A stretch of 64,000 bases of DNA, taken from Heliopora coerulea (lineage: Eukaryota > Cnidaria > Anthozoa > Scleralcyonacea > Helioporidae). Of this stretch, positions 1 through 10,447 are shown one piece after another; the stretch's first letter is position 1, and the number at the start of each line of letters is the position of its first letter. The notes beneath the pieces were generated by a model. That model saw only the letters and a program-made list of their open reading frames with translations. It made no database searches and was not told the origin of the DNA. The position numbers and the translations under genes are program-made. The DNA is taken from NCBI GenBank assembly GCA_030142905.1, contig JASJOG010000010.1, forward strand, positions 571,501 through 635,500. Reading direction: 5' to 3'.

Positions 1-94
1 TGAGACCCCTTCCACTGTCCTTAGTTGGGTGGTGTGCGAGTTGTAATAATAATCCTTATTTGGGTGGTGTGCGAGTTGTAATAATAATAATAAT
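1..94 (+). repeat. Stacked 3' tails of a TAA-ending retroelement
   Basis: The tail motif TGGGTGGTGTGCGAGTTGTA occurs twice (about 23-50 and 60-80), each time followed by TAA repeats. The same tail closes the fragment at 3551-3847. This looks like the 3' end of an element entering from the left, with a partial duplication of the tail. Confidence 0.7.
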
Positions 95-364
95 GATAAT
101 CCTCCTCTGGACTACTACCTTGGTGTGGTGGGGAGGCTTGGGTACCTTAATGATCCTGAGAGCTATACTGGCGGGAGCTTAGGCTCCTGGTAGGAACACC
201 CTTGCAAGGCAGGTCAAAGGAGAGAGGTCAGACAAAATGTAGTTCGGCGGTGGTGTAACCTAAAACTCACTAACCTCTAATGAGTGAAAAATGATAGAAA
301 GTAATATACCGAATAACGGCGTAAATGAAACCGGAAGTTCATGTGAAGGTGTCTCGCCCAGCAG

Positions 365-1254
365 GTGCCAAGTGGTGCAGCAGCGCTGGCCCGGTCGTCA
401 TCATACTACTGCTTCTTCCTAAGCAGACCTTTTACAGATGATGGAATACCAATTCGAGGGTATCGCCCAAGGATATACAGGATGTGGCAAAAAAGAGGAT
501 TGCTCTCTATAACCGAACAGCGACTAGCTGACCAGGCGAAAGCAATTAGAAAAAATGAGTGGTTAACAGTCGAGCTGGAAGAAATAAAGAGGCGGGTACT
601 ACATGAAGAGACGGATGGAGAGATACAAAATACAGAACAAGAATTGAGTGGGGAGCCAGACATTGAAGAAGAGCATATAAGAATAGATAGAGATGACACA
701 GAGGAAGAGCAGAACGTCGGACCAGAGAGGCTGGTAACAGATGAGATTGAACAAGCCACAGAAGAGGAGAGAAACAGTTAACAGAATTATAGAACTGATG
801 AACGAGCAAGATGATAGAAGTTGCAATTTAAAGAAAGTAGATAGGATGAAAGTTTTAAAAGAAACAAAAAGGGCAAATAAGGTAATGAAGTACATCAAAA
901 CAAGCAATATCACAGAAACAAACAGATTGCTAAAAGCTGTCGGCTTATATGTGGCAGAAAGATTAGGGATTAGGAATGACAAAAGAGGAAAGAGGAATGG
1001 ACAACCATGGTGGAAGAGAAGGATCGAAAGAGGTATCAAAAGATTAAGAAAAGACATTTGAGTATTAGAACGAAAAAAAAGGGGAGAACTAAGAAGAGAA
1101 GAGAAGTATCAAATGCTGGAGAGAAGGTATAAGATCAAACGTAAAGGTGTGACTATTGCGCTGGAAGAGCTAAAGCAAAGGGTCATTGCAAAGAAAGCAA
1201 CGGTAAATAGATACGAACAAGAGGAGAGAAGTCGAGGAAAGAGAACAAAGATGG
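365..1254 (+). pseudogene. Amino-terminal part of the element A polyprotein, broken
   Basis: Two overlapping reading frames (365-781 and 741-1061) together encode a lysine/arginine- and glutamate-rich region. The second frame continues past a TGA at 1059-1061 to about 1254. Recognisable stretches are GYRPRIYRMWQKRGLL, LLKAVGLYVAERLG and PWWKRRIERGIKRLRKD, of the kind seen ahead of the reverse transcriptase in this retroelement family (recalled from coral genome proteins). The frameshift near 741-781 and the in-frame stop show that the copy is not functional. No reverse transcriptase motif (FxDD) follows. Function is inferred only from position within the element. Confidence 0.6.
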
Positions 1255-1266
1255 ATAGGTAAAAGA

Positions 1267-2013
1267 ATGTATGGACAGTTCAACAGGGAGAAAAGTGAAG
1301 ACATAGACAAGGAAAAGATGTCGAGGTGGCTACAAAAGAGTGATTTGAAACCGGAAACGGAAGCCCTAATATGTGCAGCTCAAGAACAGGCGATAAGAAC
1401 TAACTATACCAAGTTCAAAATTGATAAATCTGTAGACTCACCGCTATGCAGACTTTGCGGGAGAAAAAGAGAAAGTGCGGGAAATCTGGTAAGCGAATGC
1501 ACAAAACTTGCACAACGAGAGTACAAAAGTCGACATGATAATGTAGCAAGAATTATACATTGGAAAATATGTGAAAAACACAAGCTAGAAAGAGCAAGCA
1601 GGTGGTACGAACATGACCCCCAGGGAGTAGTAGAGTCGGATAAAGTAAAAGTTCTTTGGGATTTTATGATCCAGGGCCACCATCAGATAGAATACCGAAA
1701 GCCAGATGTAGTAGTAGTAGACAAAGCAGAAAAGAAATGTGCAATAATTGATGTAGCCATACCAGGAGACAACAGAATTGCTGAGAAAGAAACAGAAAAG
1801 ATAGAAAAGTATCAAGCATTGAAACGAGAGATTAAGAACCTGTGGTCAATGAGAAAGGTAGAAGTAATTCCAGTTGTCGTTGGAGCCTTGGGTTGTGTAA
1901 GCATAAAGTTTGAACAATGGATTGAGAGGATTGGAATAACAGTGAACGTTGAGGTCCAGGAAACGACACTTCTTGGAACAGCAAGAATTTTAAGAAGAGC
2001 GCTAGAAAACTAG
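1267..2013 (+). CDS. Retrotransposon zinc knuckle plus restriction-like endonuclease (element A)
   Basis: This is a 248-residue open frame, the carboxy-terminal part of a non-LTR polyprotein. A cysteine knuckle (CRLCG at about residue 60, then a second cysteine and an RHD motif) is followed by an endonuclease core with RKPDVVVVD (about residues 139-147) and CAIIDVAIPGD (about 154-164). The family uses such a PD-(D/E)XK fold to nick target DNA and prime reverse transcription. The frame is intact but lacks its own reverse transcriptase, so the ATG is only the first in frame and not a demonstrated start. It ends just before the TAA-rich boundary. Confidence 0.75.
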   Translation: MYGQFNREKSEDIDKEKMSRWLQKSDLKPETEALICAAQEQAIRTNYTKFKIDKSVDSPLCRLCGRKRESAGNLVSECTKLAQREYKSRHDNVARIIHWKICEKHKLERASRWYEHDPQGVVESDKVKVLWDFMIQGHHQIEYRKPDVVVVDKAEKKCAIIDVAIPGDNRIAEKETEKIEKYQALKREIKNLWSMRKVEVIPVVVGALGCVSIKFEQWIERIGITVNVEVQETTLLGTARILRRALEN

Positions 2014-2100
2014 ATGTAACAGTGCCACCTTAGTCTACTGGTTGTAGACAGCTGGCACCGATGAATACCAGATCCACAGCAAACCGTGCAGAGAAGAAAA

Positions 2101-2121
2101 CAACAATAATGATAATAATAA
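2101..2121 (+). repeat. TAA-type spacer between elements A and B
   Basis: A short AACAATAATGATAATAATAA-type tract separates the end of element A from the start of element B. Confidence 0.7.
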
Positions 2122-3430
2122 ATCACGGAAAGCAATCAAGTGACTAGAGATTGTACGCGAAAAGGCAAGACGGAGGAAGAGGGTTGAAAAGTTTCAAAGA
2201 GGTATATGAAGAGACTAAAGTGAGAGTTGCATGTTACATGGCGGTGTCGAATAGCGAGTAGATCCGAGCTTCTTGGATTAACGAGTGCTGAAAAGAGCAA
2301 ATGTCGGTGAAGAGAGATGCAGAGGAGGCGATGCGAAAGGTGAATGGGCAAGTCTAGTTTAACATTGGAGAGGTTAAGATCGGCAAGGACAGATACGAAG
2401 ATTGGAAAGCAGCATGGAGAAAACTAAAGAACGTTTTGAAAGAAGGACATCGTAAGAACAAAGCTGAAAGTTTCAAAGAAAAGAAGCTCCAGAGCCTAAT
2501 ACCAGCTGGATTTGAGAAAGAGGACCACGTATGGTTGAAATGCAACACCGATCCGTGAAAAGCAGTGTCGATCTTCACCTTGCAAGAGCAGATGGTCGAG
2601 ACGATAGCATGGAAGAAAATGAAGGGGCTGACAGACCAAGATAAATGCAGGCTATGTGGAGAATGCAAAGAGACTGTTCAGGATTTACTAGCAGGATGCA
2701 AAAAGCTAGCCAGATCGGAATATTTGAAAAGACATGACAACGCTTTAAAGGCACTGGCGGTGCAATGGGCGATAAAGAACGGACTGCTCCCAGAAGGAAC
2801 GAAATGGTATATGGAACGATGGAGAAAAGGGAAAGTTATCGAGAACAACGGCAAGAAGTTATATTGGGACTGGGAACACAAGATGAGGAAGAACTGTACG
2901 GCAAGAAGACCCGATTTGAAGTTAGAGGATAGCGAAAAGAAAGAGATAACGATCATCGATATGGCGTGCCCGAACAAGTCGAACAAGGACAAGAAAAGAG
3001 GGGAGAAAATACGAAAATATCAGCAGTTGTGCTTCGAATTACGAGAAAGACGAGAGGATTTCACTGTTAAAGTAGTGCCGTCGGTGACCCGCTGTTTGGG
3101 AGGTGGTTTAAAACGATTGAAGGAAGACATAAACGAACTGTTTACGGATGATAAAGAACTTGAATGTACGTGTAGAGAAATGCAAAAATCTGTAGTATGG
3201 GAAAACGAAACCATCATGAGAAAAATATTATCTGGATTGATCCGTTGACAAGAGATGCTCTTACATATTAGCTAACAAAGTTTGATAGCTATTGTCCTTC
3301 CCTCCTTAACCGAATGAAAGTGGGAAAGAGGGAGGGGGCATTGGACAGTTATACAATGTGCCCTAGGTTATAGTTTTTCCTTCTTCTTTTGTAATTAGAG
3401 CATCGTTGTATATTTGGTTAAGTCAAGAAA
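2122..3430 (+). mobile_element. Second, divergent RLE non-LTR retrotransposon fragment (element B)
   Basis: The element has the same orientation as element A and follows directly after a TAA tract. It is 5' truncated: only the carboxy-terminal knuckle and endonuclease region (2358-3248) and a roughly 180-base 3' tail remain. The tail runs into a long TAA/ATT repeat from about 3431. The protein is clearly related to element A but strongly diverged, so B is a different family rather than a duplication of A. Confidence 0.72.
2358..3248 (+). pseudogene. Retrotransposon endonuclease region of element B, one stop
   Basis: One frame runs from about 2358 to 3248, interrupted only by TGA at 2556-2558; the uninterrupted part from 2565 is 227 residues. 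It has a cysteine knuckle (CRLCGECKETVQDLLAGC, then KRHDNALK) and an endonuclease core with RRPDLKLED and ITIIDMACP, parallel to element A. These are the DNA-binding and target-nicking parts of an R2/R4-type polyprotein. The reverse transcriptase lies outside the truncated copy. Further stops upstream of 2358 mark decay. Confidence 0.72.
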
Positions 3431-3550
3431 TAATATTAATAATAATAATAATAATTATTAATACTGAATTATAATTAATAATAATAATAATAATTATTAT
3501 TATAATTATTATTAATAATTATTATTACTACTAATAATAATTATTATTAC
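3431..3550 (+). repeat. TAA/ATT microsatellite
   Basis: About 120 bases of ATAATTATTAATAATAAT-type trinucleotide repeat follow the 3' end of element B. The tract partly folds on itself because TAA and TTA runs alternate. Confidence 0.85.
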
Positions 3551-3847
3551 TGGGTAGACAGGTAGCCGAAAGCCTCAGCTTGCCTTAATTGGCTGGCAGC
3601 TGCAAGTACACTACCTTCAGGTGTTGGCAAACCTGCCCTGTCAGCCCAAAGGCTAGAAGAAAATCTGTACAGCAGGGCTGGCCCCGTGGGTGGTTCCTAA
3701 AATCCATTTTAATGGTAAAATTTCCTTTCCCCACAAGTTCCCTGAAATGTGCAATGTCTGTTGCGGCCTTACCTGGCGGGATGCTGGGAGCCCGTAGCAG
3801 GCTTAGACCCCTTCCACTGTCCATAGTTGGGTGGTGTGCGAGTTGTG

Positions 3848-3880
<33 letters not shown>

Positions 3881-3890
3881 GTAATAACCA
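3551..3890 (+). mobile_element. 3' fragment of a third retroelement (element C) ending in TAA repeats
   Basis: A fragment of about 300 bases ends with the same TGGGTGGTGTGCGAGTTGT tail seen at 1-94 and then runs into a TAA repeat (about 3848-3885). The open frames over it encode runs of asparagine from the repeat and are not genes. It shows no reverse transcriptase or endonuclease and looks like an untranslated 3' region. Confidence 0.65.
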
Positions 3891-4859
3891 AAAAACCATA
3901 AAAAAACACGCACAATTCGGCCTCAAATTAACTACCTACTTAGCTTATATTTAAACTGCTTGTCGTCAAACTTATGATTAAAATTTCGATTAAGTTTTAT
4001 TAAAACAAAACGTTTGGTAAGAATAACCTTAAATGGTTTAATGAAAGGTAAGAGATCCGTTCCGACAATTCTACTGATAAACAAGGGGTGTTCGTATCAA
4101 GACCCTGTATTAGTTGCGAGCTTGAGGTATTTCGAGTCGTTTTCCAGTCCGAAACTTTTCACTCATGTTGCTTTAAAGAAAGACTTTTTATTAGATGGCC
4201 AGGCTTTCCATCTTAAAATTGGAGCATCCTCAAAGGTTACCGGTCGGTTACCAGTATTACGGACAGCTAATGATTGAAAAATTTTTTTCATATTTTTTGT
4301 CTTAAAAAACTGGTATATTCTACGTTATCTTGGTTGCAAATGTGTGTTAGAACTGCTATGATAAAGATTTATGCTAAGTATTCATCCGGAGGTACAAGAC
4401 TTTGGTGATGAAGATGAAACGAATTACAAAACCGACGAAATAAACAAATAAAACATGAGCGAGTTCTGAATTTTTATTGCTGACCAAAAATCAGAAAAAT
4501 ACATAACATACCACAAAATACGACAAGCAAACCTTCTGCAAGTTTTGGTCGAAAAAAGAACGAGTAGAGAAAAGTAGAATACGTACTTCTTTCCTCTGCA
4601 AAACTTTCGTAAAAAAGAAAAATGGCGTAGCGTACAAACCTTCAACTCCTAGGTATTTTCAACTAAGCATTCAGCGGTATCTCAACCCAAAGGATTCAAC
4701 GGTGAATTTGCATAAATACGACTGTTTTAAACTTTCTTGAGAGGTTTTTTAAATCCTGATGAAAGCACTACTGGTCGAATACGGTAAAGTTCATCATCCA
4801 CAAGCCACCCGAGAAGTGAGAAAGACTGCAGTGGACAACTGTTTCGCCGAAGGATAGTT
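3891..4859. other. Non-coding, AT-rich
   Basis: There is no convincing coding or RNA signal. An 87-codon open frame at 4014-4277 has no recognisable domain and no splice or repeat context. Confidence 0.5.
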
Positions 4860-5480
4860 TGGTGAGCAAAAGAAGTAGTTTTGCAGCGTGTTACCTGGTG
4901 GCTGTTTACCTTGCATTTTTTTTTTCGAGCCAGAAATACATCCCGACGTCTTCAGTGGGGCGAGATTTCGTACGGAGAACAATCCTGAATGAGGGAATGA
5001 AATTCTTGGGTGTAAAGCGGAGAGAACATCCAAATCTGTTGCGGCCTGGACAAGTTTTCTGGACGATGAAAAAACAATTGATCATGAACACTGTCCGGTT
5101 AAATACTAAAAAATATTCAAAAGCCGTCATCTTGCAGAGATGAATGAACCAGAATCTTCATTGTACTTTACCAATAAACAATACTGGTTAAATCCAGGCG
5201 ATAATATTTGGTACAAAAAGTTTCTGTTGGGGAAGAATGAAGTCGGGAAGCCACTTTTGAAAGCTGCTCAAAACAATTCCGTTCGCAGAACTCGTATTTC
5301 AAAGCTACTAGATTCAGACTTACCTGTGATTGTGTAGCTCAGCTAAGTGGTTGCCAGAACGTGAAAAGTCTCGAGATTTATACAAATCAGCATCTATTCA
5401 ACTTCAGCGAAGAATGTCGTTTACACTTAGTCGCTCCGCAAATGTCCTGACAGAAAGCGAGTTCCCTTACGTCTTTGTTC
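4860..5480 (+). pseudogene. Tyrosine recombinase (Crypton/DUF3504-like) remnant, frameshifted
   Basis: Reading across three frames gives a recombinase-like carboxy-terminal half. In one frame (about 5089-5337) CPVK is followed by HLAEMNEPESSLYF, WLNPGDNIWYKKFLLGKNEV and VRRTRISKLLDSDLP. A second frame gives QLSGCQNVKSLEIY and a third QRRMSFTLSRSANVL. In this family the expected pattern is HSxRxT, then QLSGHxxxxSLxxY with the catalytic tyrosine. Here both histidines are replaced (N and C) while the arginine and tyrosine positions persist. An internal TAA near 5105 and at least two frameshifts make it dead. Crypton-type transposons and domesticated DUF3504 genes both carry this domain, so I cannot tell which it was. 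Confidence 0.6.
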
Positions 5481-5872
5481 ATACTTATCAGGAAGCGTTG
5501 TTGCAACAAATGAAAAGTTAGCCAATCCATATTCCAAGGAGCTAATTTTGAGAATTGCTGTCTCAAGTCATAAATTGTCCAGATACTAAGAGGTCCTGCA
5601 AAAGTGAAACCAGCCGCAAGCACCAAGAAAGCCATTTCCTTTGCCGGTCTTAAATCATTTACTGGCTTCCTTTGTGTTCAAATGATGTATAGTAAACAAC
5701 GTCTGAGAGATCCATAAAACGGAAAAAAGAACGAGACCAAACCAATTTGCTTCAATACGGACCTAAGTAACCTAAATTTTGGTCAATTACATACCAGTCT
5801 CCGAAAATTGCAAAAATTTTTCTCCCTAGTCACCATGCGTGTAAAAGGACTCCACGCGCGTCTAGATTAGTA

Positions 5873-5906
5873 CCCTCGCACCGCGCTTCACGCGGTAGGC
5901 GAGGGG
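5873..5906. repeat. GC-rich hairpin
   Basis: CCCTCGCACCGCG and CGCGGTAGGCGAGGG pair around a short CTTCA loop, with a two-base bulge. It stands out as a GC island in AT-rich DNA. No RNA family was recognised. Confidence 0.6.
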
Positions 5907-6453
5907 ATTATTGACGGGTAGGTGAGTAATGGCACGGCACGAGTCTGCGCCCGAACGAGAAACTGGTTCCAACTAAAGTACAAATGTATTCAATGGTTTT
6001 TGTTTGTACAATTTTTTATACTTATAATACTTGACTGAATGTCTTTCTACAGTTAGCTTGCTGATTATGATTTAGTGACAAGGAAACTGACAAAGAAATA
6101 ACCAATCAAGGTAGAAAGAAGTTAACGGTTAAAACATTCCAGTGTGTGTCCTCATTCTTCGTATTGAAGTGTGTGGTATATAGCGTATATTAATAAGTTA
6201 GTTCAATATTAATGCTTTTGTGCAGTGTTACGCTTATGTTGACTTTTCTACAATAAATTTTTCACTGAAACACACTAATACGGCCATGTGAAATCCCGTT
6301 TGTTTCAATCATATTTCAGCCACAGATACAATACTTGTCGTCATGAGGAATACTTCATGAAACATCGAACTTACGGATTATACCTAAATATAGAACTATT
6401 TTATATAATAATAATAATATACAATAGTTATTCTGTAAATATATAAAACTCTC

Positions 6454-6568
6454 TTGCAAACATAAATTTTTGTCGCAAATATGAAACTTCACCACAAACA
6501 TAAAATAACATCGCAAATATAAAACTTCATCACAAACGTGAAACTTCGTCGCAAATATAAAACTTCTA
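6454..6568 (+). repeat. Degenerate tandem repeat of about 19-20 bp
   Basis: Roughly six units of the form CRCAAAYRTRAAACTTCRTC follow one another. Alternating units carry CGCAAAT and CACAAAC. Confidence 0.7.
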
Positions 6569-7667
6569 ATGATTTAAAAACTTTCAGAAATAATACTTGC
6601 ACATTTTATTATAAAAATTCTATTGGGAAGTATAAAATATCTGGCACAGTACTGGAAATCGTATCGTTGGAATAGTTGTGAGGCACGAGATATGTAATTA
6701 TTAAATAAATAGAGAAGGCATCGTTTCTGAATTTCAGTTAATAGCTAGTGACTGACTAGGCACTGGGCAATTAAGCTAGTTGGAGGATAATGTTTAGAAG
6801 TTGTAGATGATATGGTTAATATTACTAAGAGCAGCACCTTGGCTTTATGTTATTTACTAACTTGATGACCAATTGACAAGATCAGGATGATGAGTCAATA
6901 TGTTCAACCCATCACTGAACTCATCTGTATCTGGAAAGAGGACCACCAACAGTGGATAATCACACAATCCTCCTTTGTCCTTGGGCCCATCATGTCAATG
7001 ACCCTGAATAGAAAGTCAGCATTGCTAAAAGCAGGCAGAACCAGGCACCTTTCCATTCCCATCCATTTATAACTATGCAACAGACTATTACAGACTTTTA
7101 CAGGGCCAGGTCTGAGTTATTTACAATGTAATAACTGCATCAGACTATTTGTTTCAACAGTTTGATAATGATGTTACATCACATATGTGATGGGCCTGGG
7201 AAAGACTGCAAATATAGTCTATTACATTTTTATTGATACATATATAATAATTTGAGTATATGTATTATGAATTGTAATGTAAAAGTGATAATCTAGGGGA
7301 ATGAAGCATGTGATGGTGCAAGGCCTTTTTTGTTTCACCCTTATAATTAAACTATTGGCTGAGAGTAAGTCTTCCAGTCATAATAGGGTTCATATCATTT
7401 GATTAGCTCTGGTATCAGTTTTATAACACAAGATTCCTAACTGGGCTGAATGAAAGAATGCTTCCACTATGAAATTAAACTAAAATTAGTCATTAAATTT
7501 TAACTCATTGTTGAATCATGCCACAATTAAAATGGTGTTATAGAATTTTAAAACATGTTGAAAGAATAGGTGGTCAATGAATAATGTGGTACTGCTTATG
7601 TCAAAGAATGACCTCATTGTGAAACTATTTTTTCATTGTAATCTGACTAGAAGAATGTGCTTATCAA

Positions 7668-7857
7668 CAGTGGCGTAACGGACTATGGTTAGGGTTAGAG
7701 CAACTCCTAAGGGCCCCCGACCTCTAAGGGGCCCCCGATGAATCTGTAAAGACAATTGAGATTAAAGTCTTGAAATATATGTCGATAATGAGGGGGGTGA
7801 CGGGGGCCCCTGAACGAAAATCTCCTAAGGGCCCCCAGTAGTTCCGTTACACCACTG
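7668..7857. mobile_element. hAT-like MITE, 190 bp
   Basis: The terminal inverted repeats are CAGTGGCGTAACGGACTA and, on the other strand, CAGTGGTGTAACGGAACTA. The element is flanked by a perfect 8-bp target duplication CTTATCAA (7660-7667 and 7858-7865). Eight-base duplications and CAGTGGCG-type ends are typical of hAT transposons. No coding sequence is inside; the interior is rich in GGGCCCCC. Confidence 0.9.
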
Positions 7858-8362
7858 CTTATCAATGAGTTTGCCAAGACCTATATCAGGATAAATTACC
7901 TGCTAATATTGGATAGTCAGAATGGAAAGTATGATCACTCACTGTGGTTTGCTAAAGCCAGTTGTACATGTCAACTGTGAGAAAACCGTGGTCCTATTGT
8001 CATCATTATGATACCAAGATGAAACCATAGTGATTCTGCATTTGTGTCATGGTTGTATTGCCATCCCTTGTTTAGTTATTTATTAGCAATACTGTATACC
8101 ATGCCAATCTGGTTTTGTCCTAGTGGTTTTTTTATGTAATGGTCCCTAAATCACACAATTACATGGCATTGTCTATCATGCATAAATCAAAATGGCAGCT
8201 TTTTACCACTGAGATCAAAGTCAGCATTAGATGTTTGATTATGAATTGGAAGAGTTGCCAGCTCTCTGCTGTAGGTCATTAAAATTAATTTTTTTTCACC
8301 TGGTTGTTGAGTTTCTTCCCTCAGGTAAACTTGATGGTGGGTTTGGTTTAATATCTTTAACC

Positions 8363-8571
8363 CAGTGCTTCTTAACCTTTTTTATGAGCAACCCAAAAAG
8401 GAGAAACAGAAAGACTTTGGCTACCCAACATGAAAAATCCTATAACTATTTGATCTTATTGAAACTCAATGAAGGCCTCATTTTTTTTTTTACTTACAAC
8501 AATCTCGCAACCTACTGGAAAAGTGGTTGTGACCCAAATTTGGGTTGCAACCCATAAGTTAAGAAGCACTG
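8363..8571. mobile_element. hAT-like MITE, 209 bp
   Basis: The ends are inverted: CAGTGCTTCTTAACCTT at the left and CAGTGCTTCTTAACTTA read from the right. An exact 8-bp target duplication CTTTAACC lies at 8355-8362 and 8572-8579. The 108-codon frame overlapping it is chance. Confidence 0.9.
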
Positions 8572-8572
8572 C

Positions 8573-8790
8573 TTTAACCTATTAGATGGCAAGGGCACAC
8601 TTTTGTATTTTACCCTGGCTAAAGCCAAATGATTTTACTCATCACAAGGATGAGTCCTGGGTGCACAATAAAGGGTTAAGCACCATTTCCTTAACCCATT
8701 AAGGAGGAAGGACACACTTTAGTGTTTTACCATGTGACTAATGTCAGATGATTTTACTCATCATAGGAATAAGCCCTGGTCATTAAAGGT
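8573..8790 (+). repeat. Two tandem copies of a TTAA-type dispersed repeat
   Basis: Two related units (about 8573-8680 and 8691-8790) each start near TTAACC(C) and contain ATTTTACTCATCA, ending AAAGGGTTAA or ATTAAAGG. Related copies occur at 31513-31560, 35180-35600, 36470-36515, 42760-42900 and 43125-43197. The TTAAC...GTTAA ends suggest a piggyBac-like MITE family (inference). Confidence 0.55.
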
Positions 8791-9791
8791 TTTATCTATA
8801 AATAATTTAACTAATTTAATGATAAACAGTATGAATATGAGCACTTTAATTTATATAGTAAAGAACTGATATAATTGGACTACTTACTGTAAAAGCTCTG
8901 ATTAGAGGCAAGCTGGAAATACTTACCCTTATACTCGGACTCACATTATCTTAGTCATTATCAGGTTTTTTTGACTGCAGATAACACCAGTTGTAGTCAC
9001 TGTTGTAATCAAGTCCACTGCCTAATCTGAGTACAAGCCAAAGTCCTATGATACAAATCCAACCTTAATGTCCTTAGCATTTAGAGTATAAGTTGAAGTC
9101 CAACTCTGAACCTTCAATTGTACAAATGATACTTATGCTTCTGTAAATGCAGGCTCTTTACTTAACAGCTATGTGCCATCCTGATCCCATGTGTTGCATT
9201 AATAATGACAGCTAATGAAAACATATAATAATTGAGATAACTCTGCCATTTTAATTTAGCCTTCATACTTGACAGCAAAGATTCATTGCACTTCAGAAAA
9301 TTGAGTTTCAAGAGTGTTTCTCCTCTGAGCCTTCCATTATTATTATTAATATCAAATGTTTTAACAGGATAGGCATTTCAATTATAAATTATTGTTATTA
9401 ACATGTGTCCTGTGTATAAGAAAAAGAACTATCAATAAAATATATCATAAAATAGATGTTATAAGTCACAAGTTTATGTAATATTAAAATAGTTAAAAAT
9501 AATTAAAAACAACTTAAGTAAAAAATATATCAAAATTAGCTAAAATTTTTAAAGTAATTGTCAAAAGCTTGAACAAAATAATATATCTTACTAGTTTATC
9601 ATTGCTATGGATATCTAATGGAAGTTCATTATAGATACAGTAAGAGCAGCTTAATAGAAAAGGCTTTATGAGTGCTTTGTAATTTAGTCTTTGGTTATCT
9701 CAAACTACATTGATTGTTTCTCATTGAAGAACTATGATTAGATCAAAATAATTATTAAAATTTTCACAAAGTTTTCCTGAGAATAAACCTA
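8791..9791. other. Non-coding, AT-rich
   Basis: Nothing supportable as a gene, RNA or repeat was seen. Confidence 0.5.
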
Positions 9792-10447
9792 CAGTAGAAC
9801 CTGAGTTTTACGACCACCCCTTTTGCCAGGCAAAAGTGGTTGTAAATGCTGGGTGGTTGCTTAAGACAGGTAGTGATGTGATGTAACTTAGTGGCTGCCA
9901 TATTTGCATTGGAAAATTCTGGAAAATTTAAGCAAAATGCACATTATTATGATTGGACAAGCAAACCCAAATTTCATTGATGATTACTTTATTCAACTAA
10001 GAATTACACAAGAATTTGCTTAATTAATTTTTCTTTCTAATTAGTTTTTCTTGCTTCCTGTATTCTCCTTGCCAAGACAGTTTGAGCCATTGTGGAGTGG
10101 CATTGATTTAAACGGGAACTTAACTCAAGAAACTTAATTATGATTGATCAAATTAAATCTCCCGTACCTACCAGGTTTGGCAGAAGAGGATGCTGATCTT
10201 CTGCCGAACTTAATTCATCAATCAGGTTCGGCACACGAGTAGAGCGGTCAGCAATTTTAATTTGCAGTGGTTGCTTGTGACAGGTAAAATTTCTTATTTT
10301 GACCACTAAAAAGTGGTCGCTGGTCATGTTAGACAGGTGGTCGCTCACGCCAGGTATATTTTAACTACAAATCTTCCATGCCAGAAAAACTGGTTGTATA
10401 TGACAGGTGGTCGTAAAGAGGGGTATCGTAAAACTCAGGTTTTACTG
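9792..10447. mobile_element. pogo/Tigger-like MITE, 656 bp
   Basis: The inverted ends are CAGTAGAACCTGAGTTTTAC and, from the right, CAGTAAAACCTGAGTTTTAC. A TA lies on each side (9790-9791 and 10448-10449). CAGT-type ends, ACGACCACC subterminal motifs and the TA target duplication point to the pogo/Tigger branch of Tc1/mariner. No transposase remains. Repeated GTGGTCG motifs fill the subterminal parts. Confidence 0.85.

Larger units (their letters stand above)
95..2100 (+). mobile_element. Restriction-like-endonuclease non-LTR retrotransposon, RT-deleted copy (element A)
   Basis: The element lies between two TAA-type repeats (about 80-94 and 2101-2121). It keeps a leader, a charged amino-terminal region (365-1254) and the carboxy-terminal zinc-knuckle plus endonuclease region (1267-2013). 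The reverse transcriptase expected between them is absent: only about 15 bases separate the two blocks, where more than a kilobase of palm and finger motifs should lie. R2/R4-type elements typically combine RT with a terminal CCHC-like knuckle and a PD-(D/E)XK endonuclease. The copy is therefore a non-autonomous or dead derivative. Confidence 0.75.
5481..7659. other. Non-coding; hairpin and minisatellite only
   Basis: No gene is visible. It contains the GC-rich hairpin at 5873-5906 and a degenerate tandem repeat at 6454-6568. Otherwise it is AT-rich sequence with short chance frames. Confidence 0.5.

Noticed and set aside
599..1057. 152-codon minus-strand frame with membrane-like composition
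   Set aside because: It is the antisense shadow of the lysine/glutamate-rich retroelement coding region.
3585..3954. Overlapping open frames on both strands with Asn or Leu runs
   Set aside because: They cover the retroelement tail and the TAA repeat; no protein domain is seen.
4014..4277. 87-codon open frame as a possible gene
   Set aside because: No motif recognised, and it lies among decayed mobile elements.
8231..8557. 108-codon open frame
   Set aside because: It overlaps a hAT-like MITE with a perfect 8-bp target duplication and shows no domain.
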